Shown here: piece by piece, positions 27,546 to 41,900 of the stretch
How positions within the stretch are numbered: position 1 is the stretch's first letter
Layout of the letters: every line of letters begins with the position of its first letter
Assembly (NCBI RefSeq): GCF_964019385.1
Contig: NC_088646.1
Coordinates: 1,253,217 to 1,317,216 of the forward strand
Direction: 5' to 3'
DNA length: 64,000 nt
Origin: Sycon ciliatum
Lineage: Eukaryota; Porifera; Calcarea; Leucosolenida; Sycettidae
Notes under the pieces: generated by a model
What the model was told of the DNA's origin: nothing
Database searches by the model: none
What the model saw: the letters and a program-made list of their open reading frames with translations, nothing else
Translations under genes and position numbers: made by a program

Positions 27546-28710
27546 ACAACAATACCAGCTGAACATATTAAATCATTTAAATCTGCTGCAAGATTTACTT
27601 TAAAAAAGTAGTAAAAATTGGCAGCGGCATGATGGCATAATTCATTTTCACACAATCGCCTATTGAAAAATGACCTACCTATTCTAGGACACAACTAAAA
27701 TAAAAATTACAGACTTCCAATAGAATGGAGTAGGCTCAGTGCTTGAAATAACAGCACTTTCTCCACGATTAAAATATTCCAAATACTTGAAGTAAAAACT
27801 TGCTCCTGGCGAGAGTACGCACAGAAACTTCTATTTGTACAGTGGTCAGTCACAGGGTGAGGGATGTGAGTAGCAACTGATTGGCTTAGCGAACAGTGTT
27901 CAAGCCAGTATTAGCAAAGACTATACAGTATATACTATGTCGTGTTGTTGACAAAGAAGAATAAAATCAGCGGTTCTTTGTTGACCTTTCAGGAATCACC
28001 TGGGAAGTCACCTGGAACATCACTAGTCAGCTTCATGACAGCTGTGCCTGCAATAATTTCTTATTTCAAGTATTTTTTAAATTGTTTGTATCAACAGTAA
28101 TTCTGCCTGAGTGTTCTCAAGAGTACGCAAGCTCATACACTCTTGGTGCCGTGTGTAGACTACGGCAGGACACAACCAGCTACGCACTGACTGTGTACCA
28201 CAATGTTGGCATACGATCCAGCTTGCTGCCGCATTCACATTCTCATCGGGGGCGGATGACAGTGATGAGTGCAGTGTGCTCAGCCATCCACCCATAACTG
28301 GCTGGTAAGTAATTAGCTACATGTTACAGCACTTCACAGCCCGCTCTGCCTGGCAGTGCTGTGACTAGCAGCAGCCTGCATCACAGTGCGATGGAGATCA
28401 CTCAGCACTGCCTTGTCTCAGGGCATCCAGCAGTACAAGTATGTACATTGGTCACATGATCCAGGCCAGTAGCACAAGTATGTACATGACATGTACATTG
28501 ATAACATGATCCTCTTGCAGCACTGCACAACCATAGCAGACACTCACCTGCTAATGACTCACAGGCTATGGGCAAGCACACAGCGCATCTCTTCACCTCA
28601 GTCCTGGCTAATCTATGGTTTCACACTGGAATAGTGCAAGAGGCACGGAGGGGCAGGCGGCCATGATGTAAGACCTGTGCAGGAGTACACTCAGTGACTG
28701 AGCAGTTGTC

Positions 28711-28890
28711 TCAAGAGGCGGGTGAGTTCTCCGCCACCGCCGCTGGTGCTGGATCCAGATGACGAATATGCTCCACAATACACCAGCACTGTCAACAAGA
28801 ACGAGCGCACACGCACATACACACACGCATGTACACGCACACACACAAACACATATACACACGCACACACACACACATACACACATATAT

Positions 28891-28937
<47 letters not shown>

Positions 28938-30212
28938 TTCACTACAAGTACAAGGTACAGGTGAGTGACTACCGTCGGTAATGGGTAATGGGTGAGCAGC
29001 TGCACTGCCTGGCAAAGTCAGGTGGTGTTGCAGCTACTCACCCATTACAATGTAGTCACGCGACGTTGCAGCAAGACAACAGCAAAGTGAGGACCCGCAA
29101 TGAGGCATGCTCTCTCCTTTCAAGCAGAAGTACGTACTGTGCAAGACCCTATTACTGGATCTACTTATCAATTTGCTGAGCGGCACGCACACTGCAATGA
29201 CGTACTAACCTCTGTAGCCGCACAAACAATCCTGCCAATGGCGAGCAGGACCCTCGCTGGTTGTAATACCGGATTAAGCCAAGCCAACATGCCTCTCTCC
29301 ATACCATAGTGAACTATTGGGAAGACGTGCAGGCCGGCGATGACTAGAAAGCCAACAGGTGTCCTGAAACCTGTACAGTACAGCGGGAAAACAACACGAC
29401 GACAATACAATAGAATAATTAGCCTGATTTTCACACGACCTATATCGTAGACCACAGCACTGTACACACAATGAGATAGAGTACAAATACTACAGTAGAT
29501 AAGTACATTGTCTACGTGTGTTACCAGTATACCAGCATCAAGATGAGTAGTGTGTTGTGGTGAACAAGATCAGTATTGCCCATATCAAGCAGGTCTGCAT
29601 TGCATGGCATTGACGACTAGTGAGAACACAGCAGAGTAGCAGCGGTCACTGACCATTCGCCATGACGGCCTTCACCCAGGCGGGCGCGTTGTCAAACGAA
29701 TCCCTCCAGTGTGCGCCGTTGTTGTGGGTGCAAGAGAACGTACACCATTCGAGAACGGCCACCATCCAGCCCCACGGCGCCAGGCACGACCAGATCATCG
29801 TGCGACCGATGTTATCAACGACGACGTCCAGCCACGCACCGAATCCCGATATCTGATTGAGACGGCGCGCTGCGATGCCGTCCAGAGCATCGAGCAGTGC
29901 TGACGTGCTGTACAGGACTACGAACAACACTGGCGCGCTGTCCCATACGTACCATGATGCCACTATGAGCAACAGACGAATGTAACCTGAATCACAGAAA
30001 CACGCACAATTTAAAAAAAATAAAATGCACATTACATCCTTTGGCTATACCCCCCTCCCCCCTCCCCGCCACTTTCGATTACAGCACTATATGTGCCATT
30101 TTTAAAGTCTTATCTTCAACACTTCTAAGTATGGTACAGAACAACATTTCCGACTTGGTGACCCATTGAGCTTCAACTCTCTCCTATAGCTCTATCAAAC
30201 GCCTGCACGGCT

Positions 30213-30266
<54 letters not shown>

Positions 30267-30680
30267 ACACATGTGCGGGTGTACTAGCCAGAGAGCGCCA
30301 CCCGATCCACACATATACTTGCAGTTATTCCTGATACCATTCGACATCACAAAGTGACGTAGTACGTCTGGTCAGGTGTAGCCAGGGTCCACCGCCCTTC
30401 AAATCGTAACTGTGTTTCCGCTTGTGCGTGCGTGTGTGCATGTGTGCACTCCCTGCGTCAACTCTCAGGCCAGTTTTAAAACCACTGCAGCTGCAACCGT
30501 GGGAAGCGTCTCACTGCAGCTGAGCCCGTGTGACTTTAGATACTGTAGAATTGTTGAAAGACTGTTGTAATCTATGTGTCATGTAGCCTCTCTTCTCTGT
30601 ATGGAACTGGACATTTCAATTCTCATGAACTTCATAAACTCACCAATTACATTTGGGACGTACAGGTATACAGAAGTCAT
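28711..30680 (-). CDS. CDIPT: CDP-alcohol phosphatidyltransferase, CDIPT-like (phosphatidylinositol synthase family)
   Basis: Four exons: 30680-30644, 29986-29654, 29370-29210 and 28788-28711, giving 609 nt or 202 aa, close to the family's 210-220. The N-end (LYVPNVIGYIRLLL) resembles CDIPT. The catalytic motif is complete at residues 45-70: D45-x2-D48-G49-x2-A52-R53-x8-G62-x3-D66-x3-D70. Several hydrophobic membrane spans follow. CDIPT joins CDP-diacylglycerol to myo-inositol in the endoplasmic reticulum to make phosphatidylinositol. The middle, where vertebrate CDIPT has a conserved SHW block, is changed here (THNNGAHW), so substrate use is less certain. The last exon is short and chosen because it has an acceptor, keeps phase and ends in a stop; it is the weakest part. 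Its right neighbour SYNRG is on the same strand, 1.5 kb away. Confidence 0.75.
28805..28934. repeat. (CA)n microsatellite
   Basis: CA/TA-rich tract, interrupted, in the last intron of the CDIPT-like gene, 17 bp beyond its terminal exon acceptor. Confidence 0.93.
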
Positions 30681-32164
30681 TGTACCCGATTGAAGAACTG
30701 CACGCACACTTGACACCACAGGAAATCCACTCTCTTTCCAATCTTGCCAGCTAATTATTCGCCGGTGAAGAGCATGAATAAAGCTAACATCCAGACCTTC
30801 CAATAGGAGATTCAGGATGCATCTAAACCGCTGGATTTCAGGGACGTAAATAGTACACCATCGTCAATGACCTGCCTTTGACGAGGAACTCCCTTCATCC
30901 ACATACGTATTTACATCTCTTTGAACAAATCCTCCGCGATGTCGGATATCAGCGTCAGTCATCGATCGTGTCACAACACAAATCTTTCATCATCATGATG
31001 ACCATGATGACAGTAGATCTCCACAGCTGAATTCGAAAAGTGCCTTGAAAACCAGCAACAGGCCCGGGCCAACAGCCTTGAAAACGCCTAGAGTGCAGGC
31101 CACGTGACTGCTCAGCATGACGTGATCATTGTATCAAAATGAACTCATACCGATACCAAAAATATGATGATGGCAATGAATGTTGGATCTCAGGAAGTCG
31201 TCCTTTTGTTTATCTTACAACAGCCAGACCCTACAGATGATCCCTGAGCTACACGTAGCTTCTACAAACCCATGCACTGACGGTAGTGTCTACAAAGTAG
31301 GAACATGGACGTTCGCATGGGTCAGAGTGTGTGAAGAAGATCCACCCTCCTCCTCCTCATCACAGCGACAACACAATACGTTACTCACATACACCATAGT
31401 TCGAGGTGAAGCAAAATGAATTACAAGTACATGTATTTACTTGGAGCCAGCGTTTAGATACATGAATAGAAAAAGAGCATATCTCAAAATTACAAATAAT
31501 CCTCATTTTAGTTGAATTGCACAGAAAAATTATCGACAAGACAACCGGTTAACCTGCGACGTCAACAAACAACATCACACTTGACTGAATGTTTTTCAGT
31601 ATCATCGTACCGATGAAGCATGCAGCCGGCAAGTGTTCCATATAAGATAGATCATGAGCAAGAAGAGTACATGTGGGACGTTGCCGTGAGTGGCATGCAA
31701 GCTGTACACTGCAACCCCTGGATCAACCAGTCAGTAATCAGCAAGCACCAGGAAGTAGTAGTAACGTAACGTCGTTACTCCCTGGCAAGCACGGATACAA
31801 GCCGACTGCGACAACGGCACACCATTATGTACAGTGTGTAGCAGTGTTTTCAGTAAAAGCACAGCCATCTTGTGATAGCATACAGCTCAATGTGTGGCAG
31901 CGCATGACAGCTAATGCCATGTCTATCGCAGTACGATGGCAGTTAGCAGCGTCTATTCCCAGGCTCGGGGGTGAGAATAGCAGAATAGCAGAATCATAAA
32001 GTTTTAAATAATAATAATAAAAGCGCTAATGTGAGTTTCATGTTTTAAACCGATAGAGCAACGGGTGCGGGGAATAACGGGACGAGATTTGAGAGGGATA
32101 GATTTAAAAAATTGAAATTTGCTACAAACAACACTACAGACCTAATCTACAGCAAGCGCTGCAG
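30681..32164. other. gap between CDIPT-like start and SYNRG stop
   Basis: 1.48 kb that should hold the CDIPT-like promoter and the SYNRG 3' untranslated region. No repeat family or gene was recognised. A run of taat near 32008-32020 is the only low-complexity piece. Confidence 0.5.
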
Positions 32165-35100
32165 CTAGAGGAGCTGTGAGAGCAACGGCAAGTTGGGTAG
32201 CGTTCGCTCTACGCAGTTGCACCAGAAATTGGCGCAGGTTGCGTGGTACCAGCGCTTGCCAAACTGCAGACGTGCTGCGTTGGGATCGCGCTGGATGGCC
32301 GTCTCCGTGAACAAGCGAGTCACGTCGGCGGTTGTGCCAACGCCACTCAATGACGAGGGAGCGTTTTCCTCGGGTACCTTGAGCAGACACACGCCGCACG
32401 AGCGCTCAATGTCCGCACACTTGGGAGTAGCTCGTAACTGACTGAGCGAAACGGTGTCCTCTTTGGGCTGCAGTAGCAATTCACACAGAAAACAACACAG
32501 CACAATGTATTAGACGGAGACACCTCGAAATTGAACAAGCATGGAGATTGGCGATCAGATTGGTAAAACTGGTCTACTGTAACACGATGCGAGCTTTATT
32601 AAAAGCAAATCCGATATATATGAGCAAACCCTATAGACATGAGCAAACCCTATACTGGTAGACATGGGCAAACCCCATAGACAGACATGAGCAAACCCTG
32701 TAGACATGAGCAAACCCTATAGACACCAGCAAACCCTATAGACAAGAGCAAACCCTATAGACAGCCCCATAGACCCGAGCAAACCCTATAGACACCAGCA
32801 AACCCTATAGACACCAGCAAACCCTATAGACGCCAGTAAACCCTATAGACATGAGCAACTCCAATAGACAAGAGCAAACCCTATAGACACCAGTAAACCC
32901 TATAGACACCAGCAAACCCTATAGACATGAACAAACCCTATAGACACGAGCAAACCCTATAGACACCAGCAAACCCTATAGACATGTGCAAACACTAGAC
33001 ATGTGAAAATCCTACAGACATGGGCAAACCCACTAGATAATGCAGGTGGAGTTGCACACTCTGTCTTGGGGTCTATACTTTTCGTAACACAGTAGTCATG
33101 TACAATAGCTCGCAGTTACTCACTTCCAAGCAAGTGCCCGCAACTCTGGATGCAATCGATGCCCATGCAGTGTTGATGTGGCTCATGCTCTGGTCAGGTA
33201 GTGTGACAGCGTTGGATGCTGTGTAAGCAGCAAAAGAGCAATACAAATACATATAAACACAGTCCATTTTTAGTATTAGTGTATAGCATGCAGTGCTATT
33301 TTCGGTGTAACTTAGTGGTGAAACGAATATCAAAACCCAGTAGCCGAATATTCTTCGGCTTAACGAACGAACGAACATTCTTTCGTTAACACGGATGACA
33401 TCACATGCCCTCCTCTCAGTCATTTTATTGGATATTGTCACTATTATTAGGCATGACGAACGAAGGCATATATTTTCTCCATCATTTCTAGGTCATTTTC
33501 ACAAAAAAACCCAGCTGAAGTGCCTTTCACAGGCTCAAAAAACAGCTTGAGACGTGATTTTCGTTCGAGCGCCATACCTCCCCTCCAGGACCTCGGATTG
33601 CGTTCGGGTGGCTTCTAAACAACAGCTGAGAGTTTGCTAATGCCGATAGATCTTTCAATGAAGCGATTCGGTCAAGTATTCACGAAGTTACGAAAGTTTG
33701 AAGTCGCCCGGTTGATTCTGCATACCGGGTTAACGAATATTTGCCATGAGAAATATTCGTTCGAATGTGTCAAACCGAACGAATATTCGAACATTCGGTA
33801 TATTCGTTTCACCACTAGTGTAACTCTATGTATATTAGCACACGCACTGCGCAATGACGTACTTGGAGTTTGTACTGGGAGTACCCTACACAGATATTTG
33901 AGGTTGGCTATGTAAAGTGTTGGAACCGTGTATTGTTGATCCCAGCATACTCATATCCATTACCCATGTACAAGTATTCCTGTAGTGGAGACATAAGGGG
34001 AGACATCGGTAATTTCGGTAGAGAAAACCGGCAGAAAAAGGTATGTATGCAGTGTATTTGAAGTGAGACGATGGTCTCAAACCCGAAGACGGGTGGAAGC
34101 CCTACAAAGTCTTGCTCGTCTAGTGTACAACTAGGAAAAGGATGATGTTCTTTCCAGTCAAATGACCCTGGGTAAGAAGACCACCTGCACACGGGGATAA
34201 CATCTGTTAGGTCCCTTGAGCGGACGGCTTTGGCAGGTCTCACTGTAGAAACATCTCGCCAGTGCACAGAGCTCTCCCAGCACTGAACATACCAAGTAAC
34301 GTAGACATTGGTCACTCACCTGAAGCGACTACTCGCAGATAAACACGGTACACTTCAATAACAGCTGAACACACAGGCACACGGAAAACAACAACAGAAA
34401 GCGTATGAACACATGCCGATACACACAGGCACACAGACACCGACAGAAAGATCATGAACACAATGTCGATTATTGCAAAGTAGATGCTGGGCTTCACAAA
34501 GATCTCGACGAGGCTTGTCAACAGAGCTTGAGGTGTACATACAGAATGATCATGATCCAGGGCCAAGTATCAGTGAGCTGCTCATCAATGATCAAATTAC
34601 CAAAAAAAGCAGGAACACTTGGAACCAACTACAAACTAGTTACCAATGCATCTCAAACAATCTTAGCTCTGCTATGAGCAGAAAGAGAGGTAATGAAACA
34701 GTCCGGTGCATCCTGGTACTTGTACTGCAAACACAGCCATGTCCGCACTCAACCTACCTGCAATATAATCACCGCCTTTCTTAGACTCTGCCAGTGCACA
34801 CATGTCTTCAGCGCCGCTGACATTGGCTAGTAGTGTCAGCGCAGTGTTGAGAAGCTGCTGGCAAGCCTGAAGACAGCGTTTCCACTCCTTCGTGTGGACA
34901 TCATCGTCCTAGAGAAGATCAGAGCCGGCGGCGTAAACGCACCAAAACATACAAAGCAATATCAGTTCACATGAGATACTACTGGGTACCTGGGAGTCTG
35001 GTTTCATGATGCAATCGTGATTATGTCATGTCCTCGTACAGACGCTGAATGTGCACATGACTGCTGGCCTACTAGTATCAAGCCATCAGCCACTTCACAG

Positions 35101-35890
35101 GAAATGATTACCGTATTATCCCCAATAAATGTGCAGTTCGTTTTTTTCTCCAAAGGTGGTCAGACCTCTACTGTAGTGTAGGAACCGTGTACTTTTATTG
35201 ATTCTGGCAAGATTGATCGCCTATCATGGGCATCACACCACTCATAATAATGATCTGAAAGACTGCAGACATCTGTACAAATTTACACTCCAACTAGGGT
35301 ACTGAACAGTGTAGAAAGATTCAAAAGATGATAACAGGTATGAAAAACACAGTAAGGTGGATCCTGGTACATGTGCCTGTGCCCCAGTAATGCCCGTCAG
35401 GCCATTCTGACATGTACACTGTACTACTATTGGAGAAAATATTCGTTATACTTTGTGATCCATACTCAACATGTACTAGTATTGGAGATGTGCACATTTA
35501 TTGAGGGAAAATATGGCATAAAAAATTAACAGCTGAGACTTTCAGCTCGTGCTTGTCTTGGTTGCGCTCGCCTTCCCTTCTTATGTTATCATAATTGTAA
35601 CTTAGAACCTTCCAAGTTGGAAGGCTGTTGGAGTGTGCATCCAAGATGTGCTAGAGCTGTTAGCCAGGTAGTGTAGAATGTCAGTACAGTTAGTCAGTGT
35701 CGTGCAATGCTATCACATGAGCTGATTGTAAAGTAACTGGTGGTGTTAGTGGACAGTATAGCGTAACTAGTCTTGCAGTTCCTTGGTCCTTTTTCTTTTC
35801 TATATTGTAAAAAATGAAAATAAATAATATCTGCTTGGATGTAGAGAACGGTAGTCTCTTACAGAAAAGTAAGTTCAACTTCATACTACT

Positions 35891-35955
<65 letters not shown>

Positions 35956-38900
35956 CACCCACACATGCACCTAAAACCTCCAGTGCTACTAACCAGCGAC
36001 AGGGAGCTGTAGTCAACAGGTCTGGCAACGAGAGGAGTGCTGCTGCTAGTGGACATAGAGGGCGTCAAGGCGGCTTTGAGGGCCTTGTTTTGAATCTTTG
36101 GTGATGGTCTTACATCCTCTCCATCCATCGTGAAGCCTGTCAGGCTGGCAAATCTGTCTTCAAGCTTCTCGGCAGTCGCTCGTCGCGGAGCAAAGCCACT
36201 GCTTGCACTGGCACCACTGCTTGTCACAGACAATTGATCAGGTGCCCTGGCAGCTGGCGCTGTGCTTTCAAACGTGGCGAAGTCGCCAAAGCCATCCATG
36301 CCCGTGTTGCTGTTCTGTTGGACAGACTGGGCACCAGCAGCACCCGCAAATCCGCCAAACTCATCAGCAGGGTCATCAGGGTTGGCTAGAAGCGTGGAAC
36401 TGGTTACTGTGGCTGAGGATTCCTGTCGGGTCAAGGGTGAAAGTTGGCCGAAGGTACTTGCCGTGGACATGGGCTTGTGGGATTGTGAGGACGTGATGTT
36501 GATGGAATTGAAGTCACCAAAGCCAGCACCTCCATTATCATCTGGTGTTGGTAGACTGTCACTTGCAGCCAGCAGTGACCTACTCTCCGTCATGCCGGAC
36601 AGTGAAGAATCACAGGGCTTCATAGGCATGTTGCTACGAACTGCTGACTGCTGGCTAAACGCACCATACTTATCAGCAGTGGCTGCTGCTGTCGTCGTTC
36701 CAGCACTGTCCCCACCATCAAGCGGTGGGATGCTAGCTTCAGACGCCACCGTAGCTAGGCCACTGTAGGCGGAGGACTTCTTGCTGAAGAAGGACATTGA
36801 ACTGCCGGTCTTCTCCGTCATTGACGACGGCACACCTCCAATACTGGCGTCGGACGGGGCACGCGACACACTACTCAAAGCACTATACTTGTCACCAGCG
36901 ATGCCAGGATCTGCTTTCTGATCAGAAGCTGAGCCCAGTAGTCCTCCTGAGTAGGAGGCAGATGCAATACTGCTATCAGAGGCTACAGAACACAGCTTGC
37001 TAAAACCTCCATACTTGCTACTGCCCCCAGTGATACCACTCATTTCACCCAGCTGATCAGATGACCCAGCTGCAACACTGCCTGATGATTGCAAGCCGCC
37101 GAAGGCACCATATTTATCACCATCATCAGAGGCATCAGGTTTGGCTTGATTCATCTGGTGGTTTGATGTAAGACTCGAGAGTTCCTCGCTGCCAGCAGAA
37201 GTGTCGCCGGACAGTGCCGTGAACACACTGTATTTGTCACTGGCAGCACCAGATGATGACGATGCGGCAGGCTCAGCGAGAGTCGGCATTGTGGACATTG
37301 GTGCTGAGCTGAAGTCCGCTGCAAAGTCAGCAGAACTGGTGAGCGACGTCAGGCCCATACTGCCGGACGGTGCTTCAGTAGCGGGCGTAGAAGCGGATGA
37401 GTCTGCTGCCAGGCCGCTGAGAGCGCTGTACTTTGTGTTGGAGTTGTTGCTCAAGGCCAATGCAGCAGGTGCAGCTGATACCGGTGCAGTGCTCCCACCA
37501 GCCATTGGCATGCTTGCAAAACTAGACATCGGCTCTGTTGCTGAGGATAGAGAAGTAGATGAAGCTGGGGGTAGTATGGTATTGTTATTGCTACTACTAA
37601 GGGCAGCCGGGAACGTGGTGCTTGCGGAGGAATTAGCAAACATATTACCACTGCTAGTGTTGGTGACCGGAGCAGTTTGAGACGGTGCACTGTTGAATGA
37701 ACTAAAGTCACCAAAGTCACCACCAGAACTTGTTGCTGTTGCAGTTATTGGTGCCTGCGGTTGCTGCTGCTGTGACTGAGAAGAGTAGGAACTCGTAGCC
37801 AACGAGCCACTGAGAGCAGCATACGGATCGGTGTTAGCTGTCGCAGATGATGCTGCCGTTGGCTGCATTCCAGTGCTAAATGCAGACCCAGTCGACGACA
37901 TGGGCAGTGCTGCTGATGCAGAGGAGCCAAGGCCCATCGGGTCATTGAGAGGACCGAGAGATGGCTGGGATCTGGAGAGAAATGAAATGTACACCCACCC
38001 ACCCACACACACACACGGGGGATAAACATGGCTGCCAATGCCACTGCAACCTCACTACACACCGGCGAAAGAGATGCGTAGAAATAGATGAAATACCCTG
38101 TACTGAGCCCTCCTCCCCTCAAATTGATACTTTCCGACCCACAACACTAAGTGCCAGGGAGTGTTGTTGCATGGGTGTTTCGCATACCCACCAATCACCT
38201 ACATGTACAACCTACACTCAAGCACTGTCCACTATCACCACCAGTAACCCTGAAAGGTACTGACATAACATATTCCAAAATCTCCAACCGACAGAGAATG
38301 ATCACTTACTGGGGTACTTGTTCAGCAAGAGCTGCCAATGTTCCTCGCCGGCTATCATTTATAGACGACGGTCCCAATGATGCGTTGTCTGTAAACACAT
38401 ATTGAGAGTGCACATGCACACACGCACATGCAGACACACACACATGCACGTGCGCGCGCACGCGTGCACACACACACATACATACAGTCGACTTTGCGTA
38501 TAACGACACTCAGCCGGGCATCAGAAAAGTGTCCTTATTCGCAAAGTGTCGTTATACCCGAAGTCTCACTACATGTATGCAGCTACATGTAGTATGGACT
38601 ATGCTCTGGGCATGGAAAGTCTGTCGTTATTCGCGAATGGTCGTTATACCCGCAGTCGTTATTAGCGAAGTTGACTGTACAACCAGCATGTGTTGGATAG
38701 TACCACAGTAGCTAACAGTAATCTACCCATGAATCCACAACAGGATAACACCATGCACACTACTTCCGAGTACATGTACATGTACTCATGTACGTGTACT
38801 TGGCTGTGGCAACATTGCATAAGATATAAAGGACCAATTAGAAGCAAGCACTAAATATCTGTACACATTGACAGTAGGACATACCTGGTGTAAACGAGCC

Positions 38901-41900
38901 TGAGCTGCTGGGCATAGCAGAAGAAGAGAATGGTGGCATGGGAGATGGTGTTGATGTTGTGGATGGTGTTGCCGATGGTGGCTAAAGCACGTCAAGCAAG
39001 ATCACACAAACAAGAATAGAACGAGACATCGATTTCTAAAGCTCGGGATTTCACACTTGTACATAGTGAGCAATACCTGTACACAGACTCAGTGAGTGAT
39101 ACTTGAACACAATGAGTCCACAAGCATCACAGGCACTTGTACTGATAGCATCACAGGCACTTGTACTGTACACAAATACATACATAGTACATACTGTAAA
39201 CCGCCCAATATTCGCGTCACTAAATTTTCGCGATTTCTTAGAACCAGCAAGTTTGCGATGGCAAAAGTTCGCGAAACAACGGGGCCACCTACATACACCC
39301 ACTGTTGAAGCTTGATTTCACGCTGGTTAATATTCGCGTTACGCTCTTCTCGCGAAAATAGCGAACATTAGTCCGTGGCGAATATTAGGCAGTTTACAGT
39401 ACTCTGTGCTTCAAAACTAAGTGCAGTGAACATGCAGTCTATCATACTGTACTAGGACTGTGCTACATTCTGCCTCGTACATGTACCGGTACATTCACAC
39501 TGCTGAAGTATTAGACAAGTCAGCAGTATTCCCATTTGCCATGCATATATCCGAACACAGGATGAGATACAGCATGAGCAGTTCGGCTAACCTGGGCACG
39601 AAGATGAGCCGGTAGGTTAGGTAGCTCAACATTACTTAGCACCGGGATGGGAGGATCGACACGATTTGATAGCGTCGCTACTGTCAAGTTGGTCTCTCCA
39701 TTCTAATACGTATGAAGCATACGGGCAGGAGGTCAACACACGCACGCATGCACACGCGCGCGCACACACACACGCCAGTAACATGACATGAGTAGTGATT
39801 AGTCATCATCAAAACAAGCCACTGGCAGTAGTACATGTACAGCGCAATGTACTGGCAGGAGAGGTGAGCAACAAGCCAGAATGCTCATCCTAACCAACAT
39901 TATGAGTACCTACAGTGGCTACAGTACAAATTGTCGTATTGCCAGTATCCACAGAAACAGGCAGCTACAAGGCATGTGTAGTCAATGTACGTACACTGAA
40001 GCAAGTATCCAAGCCATCTACTGCTGGTCATCACATGTGACCTATGCATGAGTCTACGTATGGGTAAGTCCATGGTGGTGAGTGGGTGAAGCCTTGTTTA
40101 TATGACATATTGCCATTTGACAGGTAACTGTATACCAGAAGTCTTAGCTACAATACTGGAACAGACTGGGGATTGGCGATACATGCACCAGTAGTCCAGT
40201 ATTACTTGAAGTACAATGGATGCAGCTAATGGGGTCGCTTTCGGCACTTGTGCCAGTGGTTGTGAGACTTACCCACTCACCCCCACCGTTAGGCGCTGCA
40301 TCTGCCGCTAGGGTTTATCGGGTGTTAGCGGCCGTCGTGAGTTCCCTTCGGGAACGGATACGATAATTTACTTTACTTTTTACAGTGGATTGAACGTTGC
40401 ACGTACCCGCATAAGACCTACAAGTACAAGTACAGGGTCTGCGGTGAACGCATTGAGCACAGTCATAGCAGCCTCTTGTACCATACAATCATGTAGATTT
40501 GTTGTGTAATTCGTTCAGCTTTGGAGTAACACACCAGTTCAAGTAAGACTTCAGAGCATGTTACCTGTACTCTACACACAAAGCAGGAATAGTGCTGAAT
40601 TCCACTCACCTGAGCCAGCGCCACCAGACCAAGGGCTATGTAGAGCTCAATGCGGTTCAGCTTGCCCGGCGACATACGATTAGATGCGGACCAGATCTCC
40701 TTGAGGATGTTGCGCGACAGACCGGACGCTGTCAGGATCGGGTAGATGAGATGTGTATCGACACTGGTCTGCCCTTTGGGACAGCACTTCAGGAATATCT
40801 GCTGGTAAAGAGTAGGCGCTAAGTGCAGCTCACGGCACCACGACGGAAGAATGGATTTTCGGCCGGAATCCGAGGATGCATTTGAAGCATTGGCCGGCGT
40901 GGAGCCCATGGGCACTGATGATGATGCCGGCGCTGCAGCGGCTGTTGTTGAGCTCTGGTGCGGCTGACTCGACATGAGCGTAGACGAAGGAGGCACCTGA
41001 GCACTGCCCTGGCTCATCATAGGCGCTGGCATGCCTCTCTCGTCCATCAGTGATGGCATGGGAGCACTGGCTTGACCACTAGATCTCAGCACGCCGGAGG
41101 AGTCAGAGGATGGCGCTGAAAGAGGAGCGCCTGTAGACGGACCCGACATGAGTGATGACATATTAGCAGAAGGGAAACCAGAGCTCGTATTCAAAGTCGC
41201 TGCTGCGGTGCTCCCACTTAAGCCCGACTGCGGCACCGTGGATGATGTTGGAAAGGCAGTATTGTTCATTGAAAATGACGATGATGTCGGCTGGCTTATT
41301 CCTGCACCAGGCATGGTGCTACTTGCTGCAGGCGCAGCAGCAGCACTGACTCCCGCATTGCCAGTGCTCCAGTCTGAGGCTGCGTTCGTATGGGCAAGCA
41401 AGGGGCTGTCTGAGGACGACGTCGCACTAGCAAATCCCGCGGTGCTAGGAGCCTGCTGGAATGATTGGAACTCATCTTCAGGTTGGTCACCACCAAACGT
41501 ATCAGCAAAGGCCGAGTAGTCAACTGTGCAATGCAAACCAAACAACACATTCAACAGTTTGTATTTGAAAAAAAAACAATAAAGTTAAACGTAAATTTCG
41601 CACGTCCACGTTACCACCGGCTACACAATACCAGAAGATTATCTATGCTATCAATCAGCCATAACTCGGTACAGCAGCCAGAGACTGCACAGATGTCAGT
41701 ACATACACAGCAATGACAAACAGCAGCCAGAGACAAAGAAGAGCAACGACTGACCTGGTTTGCTTTCCACTGGCTTCGGTTTGGCCGGCTCTGTTCACAA
41801 AAATTAAGAACAGCAGGAGAAAAAATCAGCACAGATAGTGTTTAGTCAGGAGTCAAGACTCACACATTCAGTCTATGTACAGTGTGGACGGGGTGAAAAG

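Larger units (their letters stand above)
22270..28710. other. repeat-rich gap between gene B and the CDIPT-like gene
   Basis: 6.4 kb with the gene B upstream region, copies of two repeat families at 23255-23605, LINE pieces at 24397-24105 and 26850-27545, a hairpin at 26671-26752 and C runs near 26775-26825. No complete gene is visible. A 75-codon ORF at 25819-26043 is treated separately. 27546-28710 shows nothing beyond possible 3' sequence of the CDIPT-like gene. Confidence 0.6.

Noticed and set aside
36262-37680. Plus-strand open frames of up to 168 codons
   Set aside because: Antisense shadows of the large SYNRG exon, whose minus frame has the motifs and intact phases.
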